Origin: Willaertia magna
Taxonomy: Eukaryota; Heterolobosea; Eutetramitea; Acrasida; Naegleriidae
DNA length: 30,348 nt
NCBI GenBank assembly: GCA_902984215.1
Contig: CADWAF010003217.1
Coordinates: 1 to 30,348, forward strand
Reading direction: 5' to 3'
Below the pieces are notes generated by a model that was not told the origin of the DNA, searched no databases, and worked only from the letters and a program-made list of their open reading frames with translations. The translations under genes were made by a program, and so were the position numbers. Each line of letters starts with the position of its first letter. Within the stretch, counting starts at the first letter, position 1. Below, piece by piece: positions 1-11,949 of this stretch.

Positions 1-21
1 GTTAATTGTTGTAAATGTTGA

Positions 22-1302
22 TCAAATTTTACTTGAAAGGGAAGAAAAAAGTGAAATTGTTTTTATATTTTTTAAATAAGATAAATCTTCACTAATAATA
101 TTATCTAATCCCCATAAAGATAATGTTTTTAAATGCTTTAAATTTTTACAATATTTCTCTTCAACTATAAAATTACAATCTAAAATTTCCAAATTAGTTA
201 AATATGGCAAAAAAGCACCTGTTAGCATCTCTTCTAGTTCAAAACAGTCAATCTTATTAATTTTTAATGTTTTTAATTTTTTTAAATTACAAAAATCTTT
301 ATCGTAAAAATTTTTTCCTCTAATTTCAAGATATTCAAGGTTTGTCAAGTTTTGTAAAGAATTTGAAGTTAAAAATTCATCAGAAGAACAAAAATATATT
401 TTTAAATATTTCAAATTTGTTAAATTATTTAAATATTGATTAATATTTGTTATATTAGAACAGGTTTGTATACTTAAATGTTCTAATTTAATTAAATTTT
501 GTAAACAATTACCCAAAATATTTCTACAATTGTATAATTTTAATTCTTTTAAATTATTTAAATTTAATAAAAAATCATCTTTAATATTTGAGTCAGTAAT
601 ATCTAAAATTTTTAAATTTGTAAAGTTTTGTAAACAAATCCCAGTAAAAGAGCACCCATTTATATAAAATTCTTCTAAATTAATTAACTCATTTAACGAA
701 TCATCAGTTATGGAATAATTATCAAAAATTGATAGCTTTTTTAATTGATTTAAATTTTTTAAACAATTTGTTGGAATATTATAACATTCTAATAAAGTTA
801 AACTATTTAATTTTGTAAACTTTGAAAAATTAATTTCTTTTACAATTTCACACGCACCAATAGTTAAATTAGTTAATTCTGAACTTAAATTTAATAAAAT
901 TTTATTCATATTTGTATTATAAATATAAAGCTCTTTTAATTTTTTAAAATTAAGTAAATATCCATTTTGTAATGACCAAACAAATAAACATTTTAATTCT
1001 TTAAATTGATTTAATAATTTAAAATTATGATTTCCAAATTTTTTTAAACTTAAATATTCAATTTCAAATAAATAATTTGGTAAATTATTTGTTAAAATAA
1101 TTTCATTTCTTTTAAATATTTCATTTAACGGTAATTTATTTTTTAATAAATAATTTCTAAAATATTTATTGACACTAGATAAAGAAATAAAATCTTTTAA
1201 AGTTTCTATATATTTTGTTATTTCAAAAAGCATATCTTCAGAAAATATTAGTTCTTTCTTTCTTCTTTTTAATTCTCTTTCTTCTTCTTGTTGTCTTTCC
1301 AT
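22..1302 (-). CDS. F-box-like leucine-rich-repeat protein
   Basis: A 426-residue intronless protein. A basic, charged start (about residues 1-17) leads into an F-box-like segment (about 19-65) with the motif LKDFISLSSVNKYF followed by LPLNEIFKR. From about residue 75 to the end there are irregular leucine-rich repeats of about 22-26 residues of the type LTNLKYLKIYFC. Family knowledge: F-box/LRR proteins are substrate receptors of SCF ubiquitin ligases, with the F-box binding Skp1 and the repeats binding the target; the target here is unknown. The start follows an A-rich leader, as in most genes here. The TGA stop lies 21 bp from the window edge, so its 3' region is not visible. It diverges from the RCC1-like gene across 62 bp. 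The F-box match is by eye and is weaker than the LRR call. Confidence 0.75.
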   Translation of the reverse strand: MERQQEEERELKRRKKELIFSEDMLFEITKYIETLKDFISLSSVNKYFRNYLLKNKLPLNEIFKRNEIILTNNLPNYLFEIEYLSLKKFGNHNFKLLNQFKELKCLFVWSLQNGYLLNFKKLKELYIYNTNMNKILLNLSSELTNLTIGACEIVKEINFSKFTKLNSLTLLECYNIPTNCLKNLNQLKKLSIFDNYSITDDSLNELINLEEFYINGCSFTGICLQNFTNLKILDITDSNIKDDFLLNLNNLKELKLYNCRNILGNCLQNLIKLEHLSIQTCSNITNINQYLNNLTNLKYLKIYFCSSDEFLTSNSLQNLTNLEYLEIRGKNFYDKDFCNLKKLKTLKINKIDCFELEEMLTGAFLPYLTNLEILDCNFIVEEKYCKNLKHLKTLSLWGLDNIISEDLSYLKNIKTISLFSSLSSKI

Positions 1303-1364
1303 TTTTTTATTTTCTCAATTGACAAATTATTTTACAAAAAATTGTTAAATTAAATAATAAAAAA
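1303..1364. promoter_or_regulatory. 62-bp shared upstream region of two divergent genes
   Basis: The only DNA between the start codons of the F-box/LRR gene (-) and the RCC1-like gene (+). It is almost pure A/T with runs of A before both ATGs (T-runs on the + strand for the left gene). Both promoters and both 5' leaders must fit here or overlap the neighbouring coding DNA. No recognisable TATA box can be separated from the general AT background. Confidence 0.5.
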
Positions 1365-2498
1365 ATGGAATTTCACTGGATCAACAATGAAACCTCTAAT
1401 TTTCACATTAACAAAATTATTGACATAAAAACAATTAAATTTTTAAGTAACGGAGATGATTTTATTAGCATTGTAACTAATGAAAATATTGTTTACGTTT
1501 TAATTTTTGAAAAAGATTTTTATAAATTATTGAAAATATCAAATAATTATTGTAATAATAATGAATTACCACAATTTGGTAAAATTATTTATTTAAAAAG
1601 TTTATTTAACGTTACAATTATTGTAAACGATGAATTAAAAGTGTTTGAAATTGAATTTAATGACAAACATTTAAATTATGAAATAAAAGAAATTAAATCT
1701 TTACAAAATTTGCAAATTAAATTTATTAGAGGATATCCGTTTAAATTATTTTTTGTAATTGAAAATGATATAATTATTGAACTTGTAAAATTAACTAAAT
1801 ATAGACAAACCATTAAAAAAACACAATTAAAAATTAAAGATTTACAATGTAGTAAATATCACAGTATATTACTTACAAAAAAAGGCACAATTTATGGAAT
1901 GGGTGACAATAGTGATGGACAATTAGGATTTTTAGAAAATAAAGAAATTAGAAAGTTTAACGAATTTTGTTTAATACCGTTACCATTTAAAGTAAAGAAA
2001 ATAACTTGTTATAATGAAGGGACAATTTTATTAAATGAATTTAATGAATTATTTGGATGTGGAAAGAATGAAAATGGTGAATTACCTGGTTTAAAAAGAA
2101 GTCAAATTTATTCCTTTACAAAAATTGTAATGAACTCAACAATACTTGTTGAAAATGTTTATGGAACTTGTTTTGAGAAAAATTATAATATTATTGTAAC
2201 GAAAGATAATGAAATTTATATTTCAGGAGTGATTCATTCAGGATTAAAATTAAATAATTTAAAATATAACGAATTAGAGAATATTTATTATTTGGATAAG
2301 TTTACTAAAATTGAGTTTGCATCAACTAAAAAGTATTTATTTCCTTTACTCCTGAAGGATAATGTTTTTATTATTGAGTGTGATGATAAAAAATTAATTA
2401 ATTGTGTCAGTCAAGAAGAAGACAATATGATTGGATTACAATATAATTGTTATTTAAAATTAAAAAATAATTGTTTATGTGATATTATTTTTTATTAA
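1365..2498 (+). CDS. RCC1-like repeat (beta-propeller) protein
   Basis: A 377-residue intronless protein. Two clear RCC1-type blades are visible: about residues 164-190 (SILLTKKGTIYGMGDNSDGQ) and about 218-243 (TILLNEFNELFGCGKNENGE). Other blades are degenerate. Family knowledge: RCC1 repeats build a seven-bladed propeller, first known as the Ran exchange factor, but most family members have other or unknown roles. The weak conservation and absence of other domains argue against this being the true Ran exchange factor. The start ATG follows a run of seven A residues. A TGTAAT element lies about 31 bp after the stop. The GNAT gene begins 83 bp downstream on the same strand. A distant relative with introns lies at 26600-28031. 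Confidence 0.8.
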   Translation: MEFHWINNETSNFHINKIIDIKTIKFLSNGDDFISIVTNENIVYVLIFEKDFYKLLKISNNYCNNNELPQFGKIIYLKSLFNVTIIVNDELKVFEIEFNDKHLNYEIKEIKSLQNLQIKFIRGYPFKLFFVIENDIIIELVKLTKYRQTIKKTQLKIKDLQCSKYHSILLTKKGTIYGMGDNSDGQLGFLENKEIRKFNEFCLIPLPFKVKKITCYNEGTILLNEFNELFGCGKNENGELPGLKRSQIYSFTKIVMNSTILVENVYGTCFEKNYNIIVTKDNEIYISGVIHSGLKLNNLKYNELENIYYLDKFTKIEFASTKKYLFPLLLKDNVFIIECDDKKLINCVSQEEDNMIGLQYNCYLKLKNNCLCDIIFY

Positions 2499-2581
2499 TA
2501 ATAAATTGTTATCACTTATTTTTTAATTGTAATATTGAGCAGTATTTAATATCTATTGTAACAACAAAAAAAAAGAAAAAA

Positions 2582-3637
2582 ATGGCCCAAAATGCAACAG
2601 ATGATAAAACAAATTGTTGTTACGATTTAAAATATATTCTAGATGACGCAATTTTCTTTAAACAACACAGTTTCATTCCAAATGATAAAAAGAAAGAAAT
2701 TTATGATTGGTTTCATCTTCCTTTCATAAATAATAAAGAAATTTTAATTGGAAAAATTAAAGAATTTCCACTCATTACTTACGATAATGTTGTCATTACT
2801 TCAATAATTGAAACAAAAGAAGAATTTGAAGAGTTAATTAATATTCAAAATCAAATAAAGGAAAAGATTACAGAAAATTATTTATTTAATTTTTTAATTC
2901 CATTTAAAGAAGAAAATAAAGAGATTTTTAATGAAGAGAAATGGTTATCGTTGTGTAAAATAGTTTTTAATGAGAAATTGGATGGATTGTGGGAAAATCA
3001 TGAAACGAAAGCGATGGTTTTAACAAAAGAGAAATATATGAATGACATTTGTCACAATCAAATGGTATTTAACTGTCAAACAAAATCTTTGAATAACATT
3101 TATCATTTTGAAAATGAAGAATTTGATATATTCTTATTAAATGATTTATTTAATAAAGAAACACAACAATATAATTCATTTAAAAATTATTCATTTAAAG
3201 ATATTATAAAAGAAAATGTAACATTAGCTTATAACGCTTATGAAGATAATCCAGAAGAATTTGATTTTCAATTTTTTAGTAGTGCAAAATATACAATTTC
3301 AATTTACGATAAAGATGAAGTGAATGCTTTGGAAAGATTTTTAGTTTATGATAAGAAATTAAATAAATTAGCTGGATCTTGTTTATTACATTATAATAAA
3401 GAATTAAAGAGAGGATATTTGTATGATGTTTGTGTAAGAAAGGAATTTAGAAGAAGAGGAATTGCAACAAAAGTTTTAGAGTTTGCCTTTTATAGAGCCT
3501 TTCACACTTTACAAATGAAAACAATAACATTAACTGCAATGGAAGATGCAGTTGGTATTTATGAAAGATTTGGATTTACAACTGGTGGAATAATTCATTA
3601 TTGTGTAAAAGATCCAATCAAAAAACTAAAAGAATAA
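2582..3637 (+). CDS. GNAT-family N-acetyltransferase domain protein
   Basis: A 351-residue intronless protein. The last third (about residues 235-345) carries a GNAT fold. The acetyl-CoA motif A is seen as YDVCVRKEFRRRGIATKVLE, with the R/Q-x-x-G-x-G/A-type loop RRRGIA at about 290-295. It is followed by the typical YERFGF segment near residue 328. Family knowledge: GNAT enzymes move an acetyl group from acetyl-CoA to an amine of a protein or small molecule. The first 230 residues have no recognised domain and may give substrate specificity; the substrate cannot be read from the sequence. The ATG sits after an A-rich leader. The gene converges with the DMXL gene, only 41 bp separating their stop codons, so their 3' untranslated regions probably overlap. 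Confidence 0.8.
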   Translation: MAQNATDDKTNCCYDLKYILDDAIFFKQHSFIPNDKKKEIYDWFHLPFINNKEILIGKIKEFPLITYDNVVITSIIETKEEFEELINIQNQIKEKITENYLFNFLIPFKEENKEIFNEEKWLSLCKIVFNEKLDGLWENHETKAMVLTKEKYMNDICHNQMVFNCQTKSLNNIYHFENEEFDIFLLNDLFNKETQQYNSFKNYSFKDIIKENVTLAYNAYEDNPEEFDFQFFSSAKYTISIYDKDEVNALERFLVYDKKLNKLAGSCLLHYNKELKRGYLYDVCVRKEFRRRGIATKVLEFAFYRAFHTLQMKTITLTAMEDAVGIYERFGFTTGGIIHYCVKDPIKKLKE

Positions 3638-3678
3638 ATTGGTCAACTTAAATATTACAAAATTTGTTTATAAATAAA

Positions 3679-6600
3679 TTAAACAATTGTTTTTCTAATA
3701 ATTCTACCATCAGCTCCAGAAGAATAGAAAAATCTAGTTGAAATTTCAGACCATGTCACTCCAGATTGTTCAAATAATTTACGTTTTGAATGAGCTTCTT
3801 GATAGTAATATAATTGTTTTAAGGTTTTCATATCCCAAACACAAACATGTCCATCTGAACATCCTGTAACAAAGAAATCTTCAGTAACATCAATATTAAG
3901 AACTTGAATACATGTATGAGGTGACGATAGCTTAACCAAAAACTTATAATTACCATCTTGTGCATCAAATAAATAAATATCACCTTTTCTAGTGCCTACA
4001 ATAATTACTTTATATTTATAAGAATAACGAACGGAAAGAGGTTCATCTCCTCCACCAAAAGTATGAGAAAATGTTTTAGCTTCTTGATTTGGTGAGAATA
4101 AATCCCATATACACAATTCACCAACGTTCTTTGATAAACCAATAGTTGCAACTAAGCTACCGGATTCTAAGAATGAAAAGTCATTTGTTTTAACACTGTG
4201 GCAATATAAATGGTAGAAATAGTGTAATGATTCCTTAGAAGCTTCAAATCTCCATAATGTTAAATAACCAGAGGCATCAGTAACACCAAATTTATAACCA
4301 AATCTTGAAAAGTGAATACTTGTTATTAAAGGAGTACCTGCTTCTCTATATGTTCTTAAAGCATATTGGAAACCATATTGCCACATATATACAGCACCAT
4401 CTGTTCCACCTGATAAATAGAATGGTAAAAATGGATGAGAAATTAAAACATTTGTTGATTGATTTCTATCAATTTTACCTGACTTTTTGGTACCTGAAGA
4501 TGGAGAAGTTAATTTTGAACTACTTGAGCTTTGCTTAAAGTGAGAGGCAGATGGAGAATTTGTTGTAAAACTAGGTCTTTTACCAATTGCAAATCTTACT
4601 TTAAGTTTGTTCATATAAGAAGAATTATTATTCATTGAACTTCTAGACATTGGATTAGAAAATCCAATAAATTTCTTTAAGTTCTTATTTGTGGCAGCCT
4701 CATCATCATTAACAGTTTCTAAAAAGTCAAAAACGTTAAAGTTAGAAATACTTGGTACTTTTGCTAATGAAGTTTGTTGAACTACCTTATTAGTATTTAC
4801 ATCTTTTGAAGCAATGTCATCAAATCTATGTAATGATTGTTCCCATGTGGCTGCTTCTTCATCTAATAATTTATCTAATGAAGGATTTCTTTTTCTGTAT
4901 CTTATAGAGTGTTCAATATTAATTTCTCTGATACATTTACCAGCTGCAAATGCCAAGTAAGTAGGATTATTAGAATCTACACAGAAAGAACGGATAGCTT
5001 CTTTTGATTTTACAATTTCTATATCTGCTGAAAATCTTACAGGTTCATCAATTTGAGAATTATTTCCATTATTATTATTTGATGATGATCCATTATTGAA
5101 TTTCAAAATATCTTCTAGATTAGAGTTGCTTCTTACCATTGGATTACTGGAATTAGATACTTTGTTTTCTAATTGTGAATCAGATCCACTTTGTACCATT
5201 TTCGATAAGCCATTATTTACACTAATAGATGAACTGATTGTTGGAGAAGTTTTTGTATCCAATAAGAAGTTCCAAAGCTTTTGACAACTTGTATTAGATT
5301 TAAATGTATCAAATATCTTTTCATCTGCCAACCAATGTTCCCCAATACAAGAAAGAAATAGATTGTGTTGTGCTACTGATTGATCTAATCCTAATTCAGG
5401 AAGAGCATGAGCAAGTGAGTGGAAGTGAACATCACCTTGGGATTGAGAGGAACCATGTTTCTTTTGAATGCCATGAGATAAAGTTTCAACTAAATTTGAT
5501 AAGTGAGTTCTGACAGAAAGAGAATTAACTTCTTTAAAGCTTGGTGAAGGATGGTTTTCTGACATGGTATAAATTTCCATTTCTTTGTATTGCAATCTTC
5601 TTTCTAAGAAAGAACACCATAAAGAGGTGCATGAAATAGCAGTTTGAGCACCTAATGAATAGTTTTGAGCTTTAAGATCTTCTTTCTTCTTTTGTGATTG
5701 CTTAACAAAGCTAGAATAAGTTTCATCATATGCCTTCTCAATAAAATCTTTGAGTGTTGTTGTAAATTTGAAAATTAAGAATGCATCAAACATTTCCCAA
5801 TGGAAATCAGTTTCTAATTTTTCTAATTCATCGCTCTTATTTGAATTAGTATCAACCTTCTTACCCTTAGAGTGATAATCTTGTAAAAGTTTTATGTAAT
5901 GCTCTCTCTTCTTTTCTACATCTTTAGCAGATATTGTTTTCATTTTAGAAGCTTGTACTAATTTCTTTTTCTGTTTTTCTTCTTGATCTAATTCAGCTTG
6001 GATAGCTTGATTAACTTTAAAATCTACTAAAGCCTTATTAAACTTGTTATAGAATACATTCATACGGTCAAAGAGTAAATGATAGAACTTATCAAATATT
6101 ACTTTGTTTTCATAGTAATTGGTTGTGTTACTTGAAATAGAATCTCTTGTATCATTTTGTTTATCGAATGATTGATGTAATGTTAATAGAATAAATAAGG
6201 CATCAAAATCTCGTTTAGAATACAATATAATGAATTGCATTATGAAATAAGTGGATGACATATCTGCTTGTTGTTTTTCAGTTATCTTAACCTTGGCATG
6301 TCTTAATCTGTTGTAACAATAAATATATTCTTTTAGTAGTCTCTCAATATTTGCTATTTGTACTTCATTCAATGATTGTTTAATTAACAATGAGAGAGTA
6401 GTGATTATTTGATAGGTAAATGATTCAATTACTCTTACAATAGATTCAGGGGTAGTACATAACAAACATCTTGCTGTTAATAAAGAGTTAATCTTAGTGA
6501 AATTCTTCAACTTCTTTAATATCATATTTCTATCAACATCAAACTTTGAAACTATATCATCAATTTCTGTCATAAGCTTTTTATGATTTTTTTCCCAATC

Positions 6601-9600
6601 AGAATGAGAATTCAAATTTTGTTGTTTTGAAATGTTGTATAACTCTTGACTTAATATACTTAAAGCTATCTTGAATCTAATAAGATCAGTAATTTCTGTT
6701 TGTTCTTTGTATTCATCATCTTGTGGTGTTTGTAAAGTAGTTGTTTGGTTATTTGTTGGTGTCATTCCCATTCCACCAAAACCTCCCATACCAAAACCAC
6801 CACCAAAAGTACCTGTATTTAACATTCCATTATTGTTACCACCCATTCCACCTCCAAATCCACCACCAAATCCGCCAAATGTTCCTGACATAAGCATGTT
6901 GTTATTATTATTTCCCATCATGCCCATACCCATGCCAAATCCTCCAAAGCCAGATAATTGACCACTCATTAAAGAGTTCTGACTTGTAGATGATGCATTC
7001 AATTTCTTCTTTTGGGTGTATTTGTCAATATTCTTTAATTTTCTTAAATATTCTAATGATAACGTTGGAACTCCAATATGTTGATAATAATGTACAGTTC
7101 TTAATAATACAGGTAAAACATTCTTGGCGACTACATCTGAATTATTCAATTGTATCTTAGAATCTAACATTGTACAATAGTTGAATAAGGTAGGATCTAT
7201 GGTGTTATCATCTTCGTCAACTCTCTTAATAAGTAGTTCAACAGATTCTTCATATTCCTTTAAAATCCATTTAATTAAACTTTGCATCCAAATATCCTTC
7301 TCTTTTGCATAGTATGGAAGTAAGATTTCTCTTAATAATTTAAGACATTGATCATTGTCATCGCCGCAATACAATCTTGTAATAAAGTATGCTAAATCCA
7401 CATCTTTTTCATTCTTTACTAAAATGTCAATAGCATCTTTTGGTGAATCTGCCAACAAGAAATAAGCTGCTGCATAACTAAATTGTTGTCTACTAATCAA
7501 AACAAACGCATTCTTACTAGCTACTTGTTTATTCCTTGGATCATTAAAATCTTTACTGATTAAATCAGCAACTTTGTCACTATTTTTTAATCTAAACAAC
7601 TGAGCCAAAGCTCCCTTCTTTTTCAATGCAAGGTAATATGCAGCACATTGAGTTGGATCGTTGGTTTCTTTGAACATTTGTTTAGCTAAACGTTCTGCAA
7701 TTTTCTTTAAAGAATTAATATTTCTCAGCCAATAAACGACTCCAAGTTGTTTCAATAATTTCCAAGAAATTTTAACATCTTCTGGGCATATCATGTCAAA
7801 TAATGTATCTTGAGTTTCTGAATGTGTTGCCCAAGCAATCATAGAACTTTTAATTTTGTTAATTAAAAGAGAATCATCTAAAGGTTGTTGAGATTGATCG
7901 TTTTGAAGTTTTTCAAGTGCGTGAGCTTTTTTCCTTGATAAAAATTGTAAATATTTCATGACCACCAAAAATTTGATACCAGAAGAATCCAAAGCTCCTG
8001 GGTTAGTTTGAATTTCATTAAATGTGTCTAAAACAGCTAATAAGTTCATTTGGTCACTTCCAGAAAGACCTGGTAAATGTACACCAGCTATTAAAGATTT
8101 AATTAATGATATTGCTTCACTGACTGACATTTCCTCATCATCATCTTCCTCTTCAATCTTTTCTTCTTTCTTAACTTCTTTCTTTTCTTCCTCTACTGGA
8201 GGTGGAGAAGTGAACTTATCCAAAAGTGTTCTTCTTTTTTGAGGTTGATTTCCTACTGTGGCACTTGTAGAAATCTTTTTCTCTTCCTCTAAAATCATAA
8301 TTGATTCAATCTTTAATGTTGGAATATCCAACAAATCAGAGTAATCGCCATCAGGATTAAGGTACTTTTCAAATTTATCTTCTCTTTTACTTGTTACTTT
8401 CTCATCATATGCCTTTAAATGTTTGGCTACATGTTTAACAATCTTCTTTACAATTTCAAATCTTCCTTCCATTAACAAATCTATTAAGAAATTTGGATGA
8501 TAATCTGGTAATCTAGAATGTAAAAGTAAAGATTGGGATAATAAAGTTTGAGGTCCTTTCATGTTATATTGGGATGATAACATTAAATTGGAAGGATCTT
8601 CGTCATACAATAACTTTGTGTAAACATGTAAAGCAGAACCAAATGCAGCAACAATTGTTCGTTCTTTGGTTATTGAAATACTAGAACATTTATGTTGGAT
8701 AGATGGTTTCAATATGTCAAATAATTTCCAATACTTTTCCTCTACTGAGTTTTTATCAAATTTAGGTGATATCTTAGATTGGGTGTAACAGTAAATTGTT
8801 TGATTTGTTCCAATACATAAAATTGATTGACCATCTCCATAAGTCATCCATTGTAATTTTGTAACGTGCTCACTTGGAGAAATGGATTCAGTCACATTTT
8901 TGGATAAATCAATAGTTTGTTCAATAGTATAGTTTGGATGCGATTCAATTTCAAATATATGAACTTTATCTCCCTTTTCAGTTGATGTTGCAATACGAGA
9001 TAAAAAGTCACTACATTCTATGTGACATACAGCAGAGTTTTCTGCTGTGAATTTCAACCATTTTTCAATAATAATTTTATCCTCTTGATTATTATTACTA
9101 CTGGTACTACTACTATTTGAAGAACTTGAACCAGACATAGTGTATTTTCCTAACAAACCTCCAATCTTTGGTTTTGGTGCCTCTTTTTGTTGTGAAGTTG
9201 TATCCTTTATTTTAATCTTAAAAACTTCAACGTCACCATCACTCTTACCAACCACTAGAACAATTGATTGTTTTTTAGTATATTTCTTTACAACTTCATT
9301 TGTTGTTTGGAAGTCATAAAGATATGGCATACTTTTTCCACAGGCAACTGAAGTAACATTACCCTTAGATATTGGAATACTCTCCTTTAATATTAATGTT
9401 GATTGGAATGGAACAACAGAATTTTCTGTTTTAGCATTTTCTAATTTCCAAACACCAACTTTTCTGCCGTCCATTGAAACAGCAATAACGTACCCACCAA
9501 ATAATTGAATCTTTTCACCTACATCATTTACAACTATTGTAGAAGTCTTTTCGGTTTCATTTACTACATTATTGACAATATTTTCATTAAAACGATAGAA

Positions 9601-11616
9601 TGGTATCACTTTCAAAAATTTTGCAGAATAAAACTCTTCTGAATTTTCTAAAATTATATTACATGAGTGTATTTCATAATAAGATGGTAAGGGAGGGAAG
9701 ATTGTTGATTCATAAATAGATGATAAATTATGAGTTAATGGATTGGCAGATCTAATTTGGAAAATCTCAATACCCTTCGTATTACAACATATTAAATGTG
9801 GAGATAAAGGATACCAATCAATATTTGTAGTTTCCTCTAATTTATAATCTTGAATATTTGTTAAAATATCTCTAGGACAGTAATATGGTGTATCTCTAGT
9901 ATGCCATGTTATTAAATGATTATTCTTAAAATTAAGTGATGCCACTAAAGGTAAAGTTGGGTGACAGGCAATTGTATTAATCTTACCAACATGTCCTGTA
10001 TAAACATTACATAACTCTAAATTAGCTCTAGATCCTTTTGTTAAATTTAATTCCCAACTAGATAACATTCCATTTCTAGATTGTACATAAATTGTTAAAA
10101 TCTTTGGTGTAGTTGAACCTAAATCAGGGTTTGTATCATCTGCAGTTTTATAAAACATTGAAACATTTAATGGATCTTCAAACCCTTTTAAAGCATTAGG
10201 CATACGTATCCACATTGAAGATTTTGGTGTTCTTCTTGGAAAATCTGCTAAGCCTTGTAATAAATCAATCATCAAAGTACCATCTTTTGAAACCGTTCCT
10301 AACCAAGTTTGAGATTCAAATAAACCTGTATCAGAAGATGCTGTTTTCATACGTTTCTCAACACTTTCCTTTGCTGTATCTTCATCGTCTACATTTAAGA
10401 AAATATCTCTATGACCTCCTTCATAATAAACTCTTCTTTTCTTTTTAAGAAAATGTAAAATAACTTCATTTGGTGATTTCTCATGTGCGGTATTCAACCA
10501 TTGAACTTTTGCATTTGTATCTCTCTCTATTATTGAACAAACATAGAAGCTTAGATCTTCAGTTTCATTTGTTTCACTCCATATTCTTATAACATTATCT
10601 CTACATGTCGTTAATAAAACATTTGCTGAAAATTCATCTCCTTGTTGAATATCTTTTACTCTCCAAGAAATTGAAGAAACTGATTTTGGATGTGACAAAT
10701 AAATATAAGAATAACTTTCTTCTTCCTCTTCTTCTTTTTGTTGTTGATCATTATTTTCTTCTCCATTCATTACTGTCTCCAATACTGTTGCTGTTATTGT
10801 GGTATTCGTTGTAGGTAAACATCTATACCAAACCTTAACTAATCTATCAAACTTTGATACTGTTGCGAAATATTTCTCATCCGATGAATAAGCAACTAAA
10901 AAGATTGGTGTTGGATTTAAATATTTCCAAACTAATTCCCAACGCTAGTTTTAAAAAGATAAATATTAAATAATTAAAATTAAATAATTAATAAAATAAT
11001 TAAAAAGAAAACTTACACTAACAAAATTATCTAATGGTTTAGCTTGCCAAATCATTGTATATTTTCCACCAACTATTAAACGGTCACCATAAACATTCCA
11101 ATCTAAACATTCAAAATCATGATCATCTCCTTTAATTACTTGTTCAATCTTCCAAGAAGGTTTTTTATTTACATATTTTGTACTTTTCATTTCATCAACT
11201 TCAGAACTATTTGGTGAATAAATAACAATTCTTCCTTTAGAACAAGCTGCTAATCTTCCATGAGATTTACTCCATTTAACACAAGTTATAATATAATCAT
11301 GACCATCTAATAATTGAACGAATTGATTTCCGTGATAAATTACTATATATTTTCCACTTGCGAAGGCTATTAATTCATCTCCCATATACATAGACCATGA
11401 AAAGGCTTGATTATAGGGATTAATAGATCCTGGAACAATTTGCCAACTTTCTACTCCATTACTTTTAGCATTATTATTATTATTATTTGTTATTGTTTGC
11501 AATTTATTACTAAAAAGATTTAATAAATTATTATTACTAGCAAAAATATCTGATGAAGGAGTTGAAGGTGTTGGTGTTGTAGGAGTGTTTCTACTGCTAC
11601 TTCCCCCAGAAAGCAT
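3679..11616 (-). CDS. DMXL/Rabconnectin-3-alpha/Rav1 homologue (V-ATPase assembly)
   Basis: Two exons, 11616-11017 and 10944-3679, joined in phase 0 across a 72-bp gtaagt...ctag intron, give 2,621 residues. Joining puts RWELVWKYLNP directly after PLDNFVS and continues a WD-repeat pattern. N-terminal WD40 repeats (residues about 55-700) precede a Rav1p_C-type helical region near 1265-1390 (motifs VVYWLRN, AAYYLALKKKGALAQLFRL, KNAFVLI, YAAAYFLLADS). C-terminal WD40 repeats occupy about 2355-2620. Family knowledge: Rav1/DMXL is the core of the RAVE/rabconnectin complex that reassembles V1 onto Vo of the V-ATPase and so controls acidification of endosomes and vacuoles. Length fits the family (DMXL about 3,000, yeast Rav1 about 1,360). 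A Gly/Met/Asn-rich insert lies at about 1528-1600. TGTAAT follows the stop by about 20 bases. Confidence 0.93.
6745..6960 (-). repeat. Gly/Met/Asn-rich low-complexity insert in the DMXL gene
   Basis: Encodes about 70 residues (about 1528-1600) made of degenerate GGFGMG, NNNN and (S/T)GTFGGGFG units; SGTFGGFGG and TGTFGGGFG are near copies about 25 residues apart. It sits between the Rav1p_C-like region and the downstream helical part, probably as a flexible linker. The proline-rich open frame on the opposite strand here is only its mirror. Confidence 0.8.
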
Positions 11617-11879
11617 TATTTTTTTTTTATTTTTAAATTTAATTGTTTCGATTGTTTATTAGGTTTGTGTTGATGGGAGTTCGAAGCAAACTTTGGCTGG
11701 GAGAGTTCTTGGATTTTCGTTTCTGGAAACATCTCTTTAAATTGAAAGATAGTTTAATTTGTAAGGGATGCCTCCTTTGAGTTTAAATTAAAGGGCAAAC
11801 TCTATTTACTAACAGTTGTGCTTAGTGGAATGATTTTGTAAAATTAATTAAACAGTCAACTGAAGAAAAGAGAGATTGC

Positions 11880-11930
11880 AAGGTATTAAATACAACTGGG
11901 TAAATTTAATTCAGTTGTATTTAATACCTT
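11880..11930. repeat. Perfect 19-bp inverted repeat with 13-base loop
   Basis: Arm 11880-11898 (aaggtattaaatacaactg) and arm 11912-11930 are exact reverse complements, separated by 13 bases. No mismatches are seen. The element lies about 260 bp upstream of the DMXL start and about 220 bp upstream of the Tim17-like start. It may be an operator-like site, a folded RNA or a relic of a small inverted-repeat element; the sequence alone does not decide. Confidence 0.8.
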
Positions 11931-11949
11931 ATTTAATTCTGAATTAAAT
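11931..11949. repeat. Perfect 9-bp palindrome adjoining the 19-bp hairpin
   Basis: atttaattc (11931-11939), one base, then gaattaaat (11941-11949). The right arm is also complementary to 11904-11912, which lies in the loop and first arm base of the preceding hairpin, so two alternative pairings are possible. Confidence 0.75.

Noticed and set aside
6671..6961. Proline-rich open frame on the plus strand
   Set aside because: Mirror of the glycine-rich insert of the DMXL gene; no independent support.
11670..11750. tRNA-like T-loop string (gttcgaagc)
   Set aside because: No acceptor stem, D arm or anticodon arm can be paired around it.
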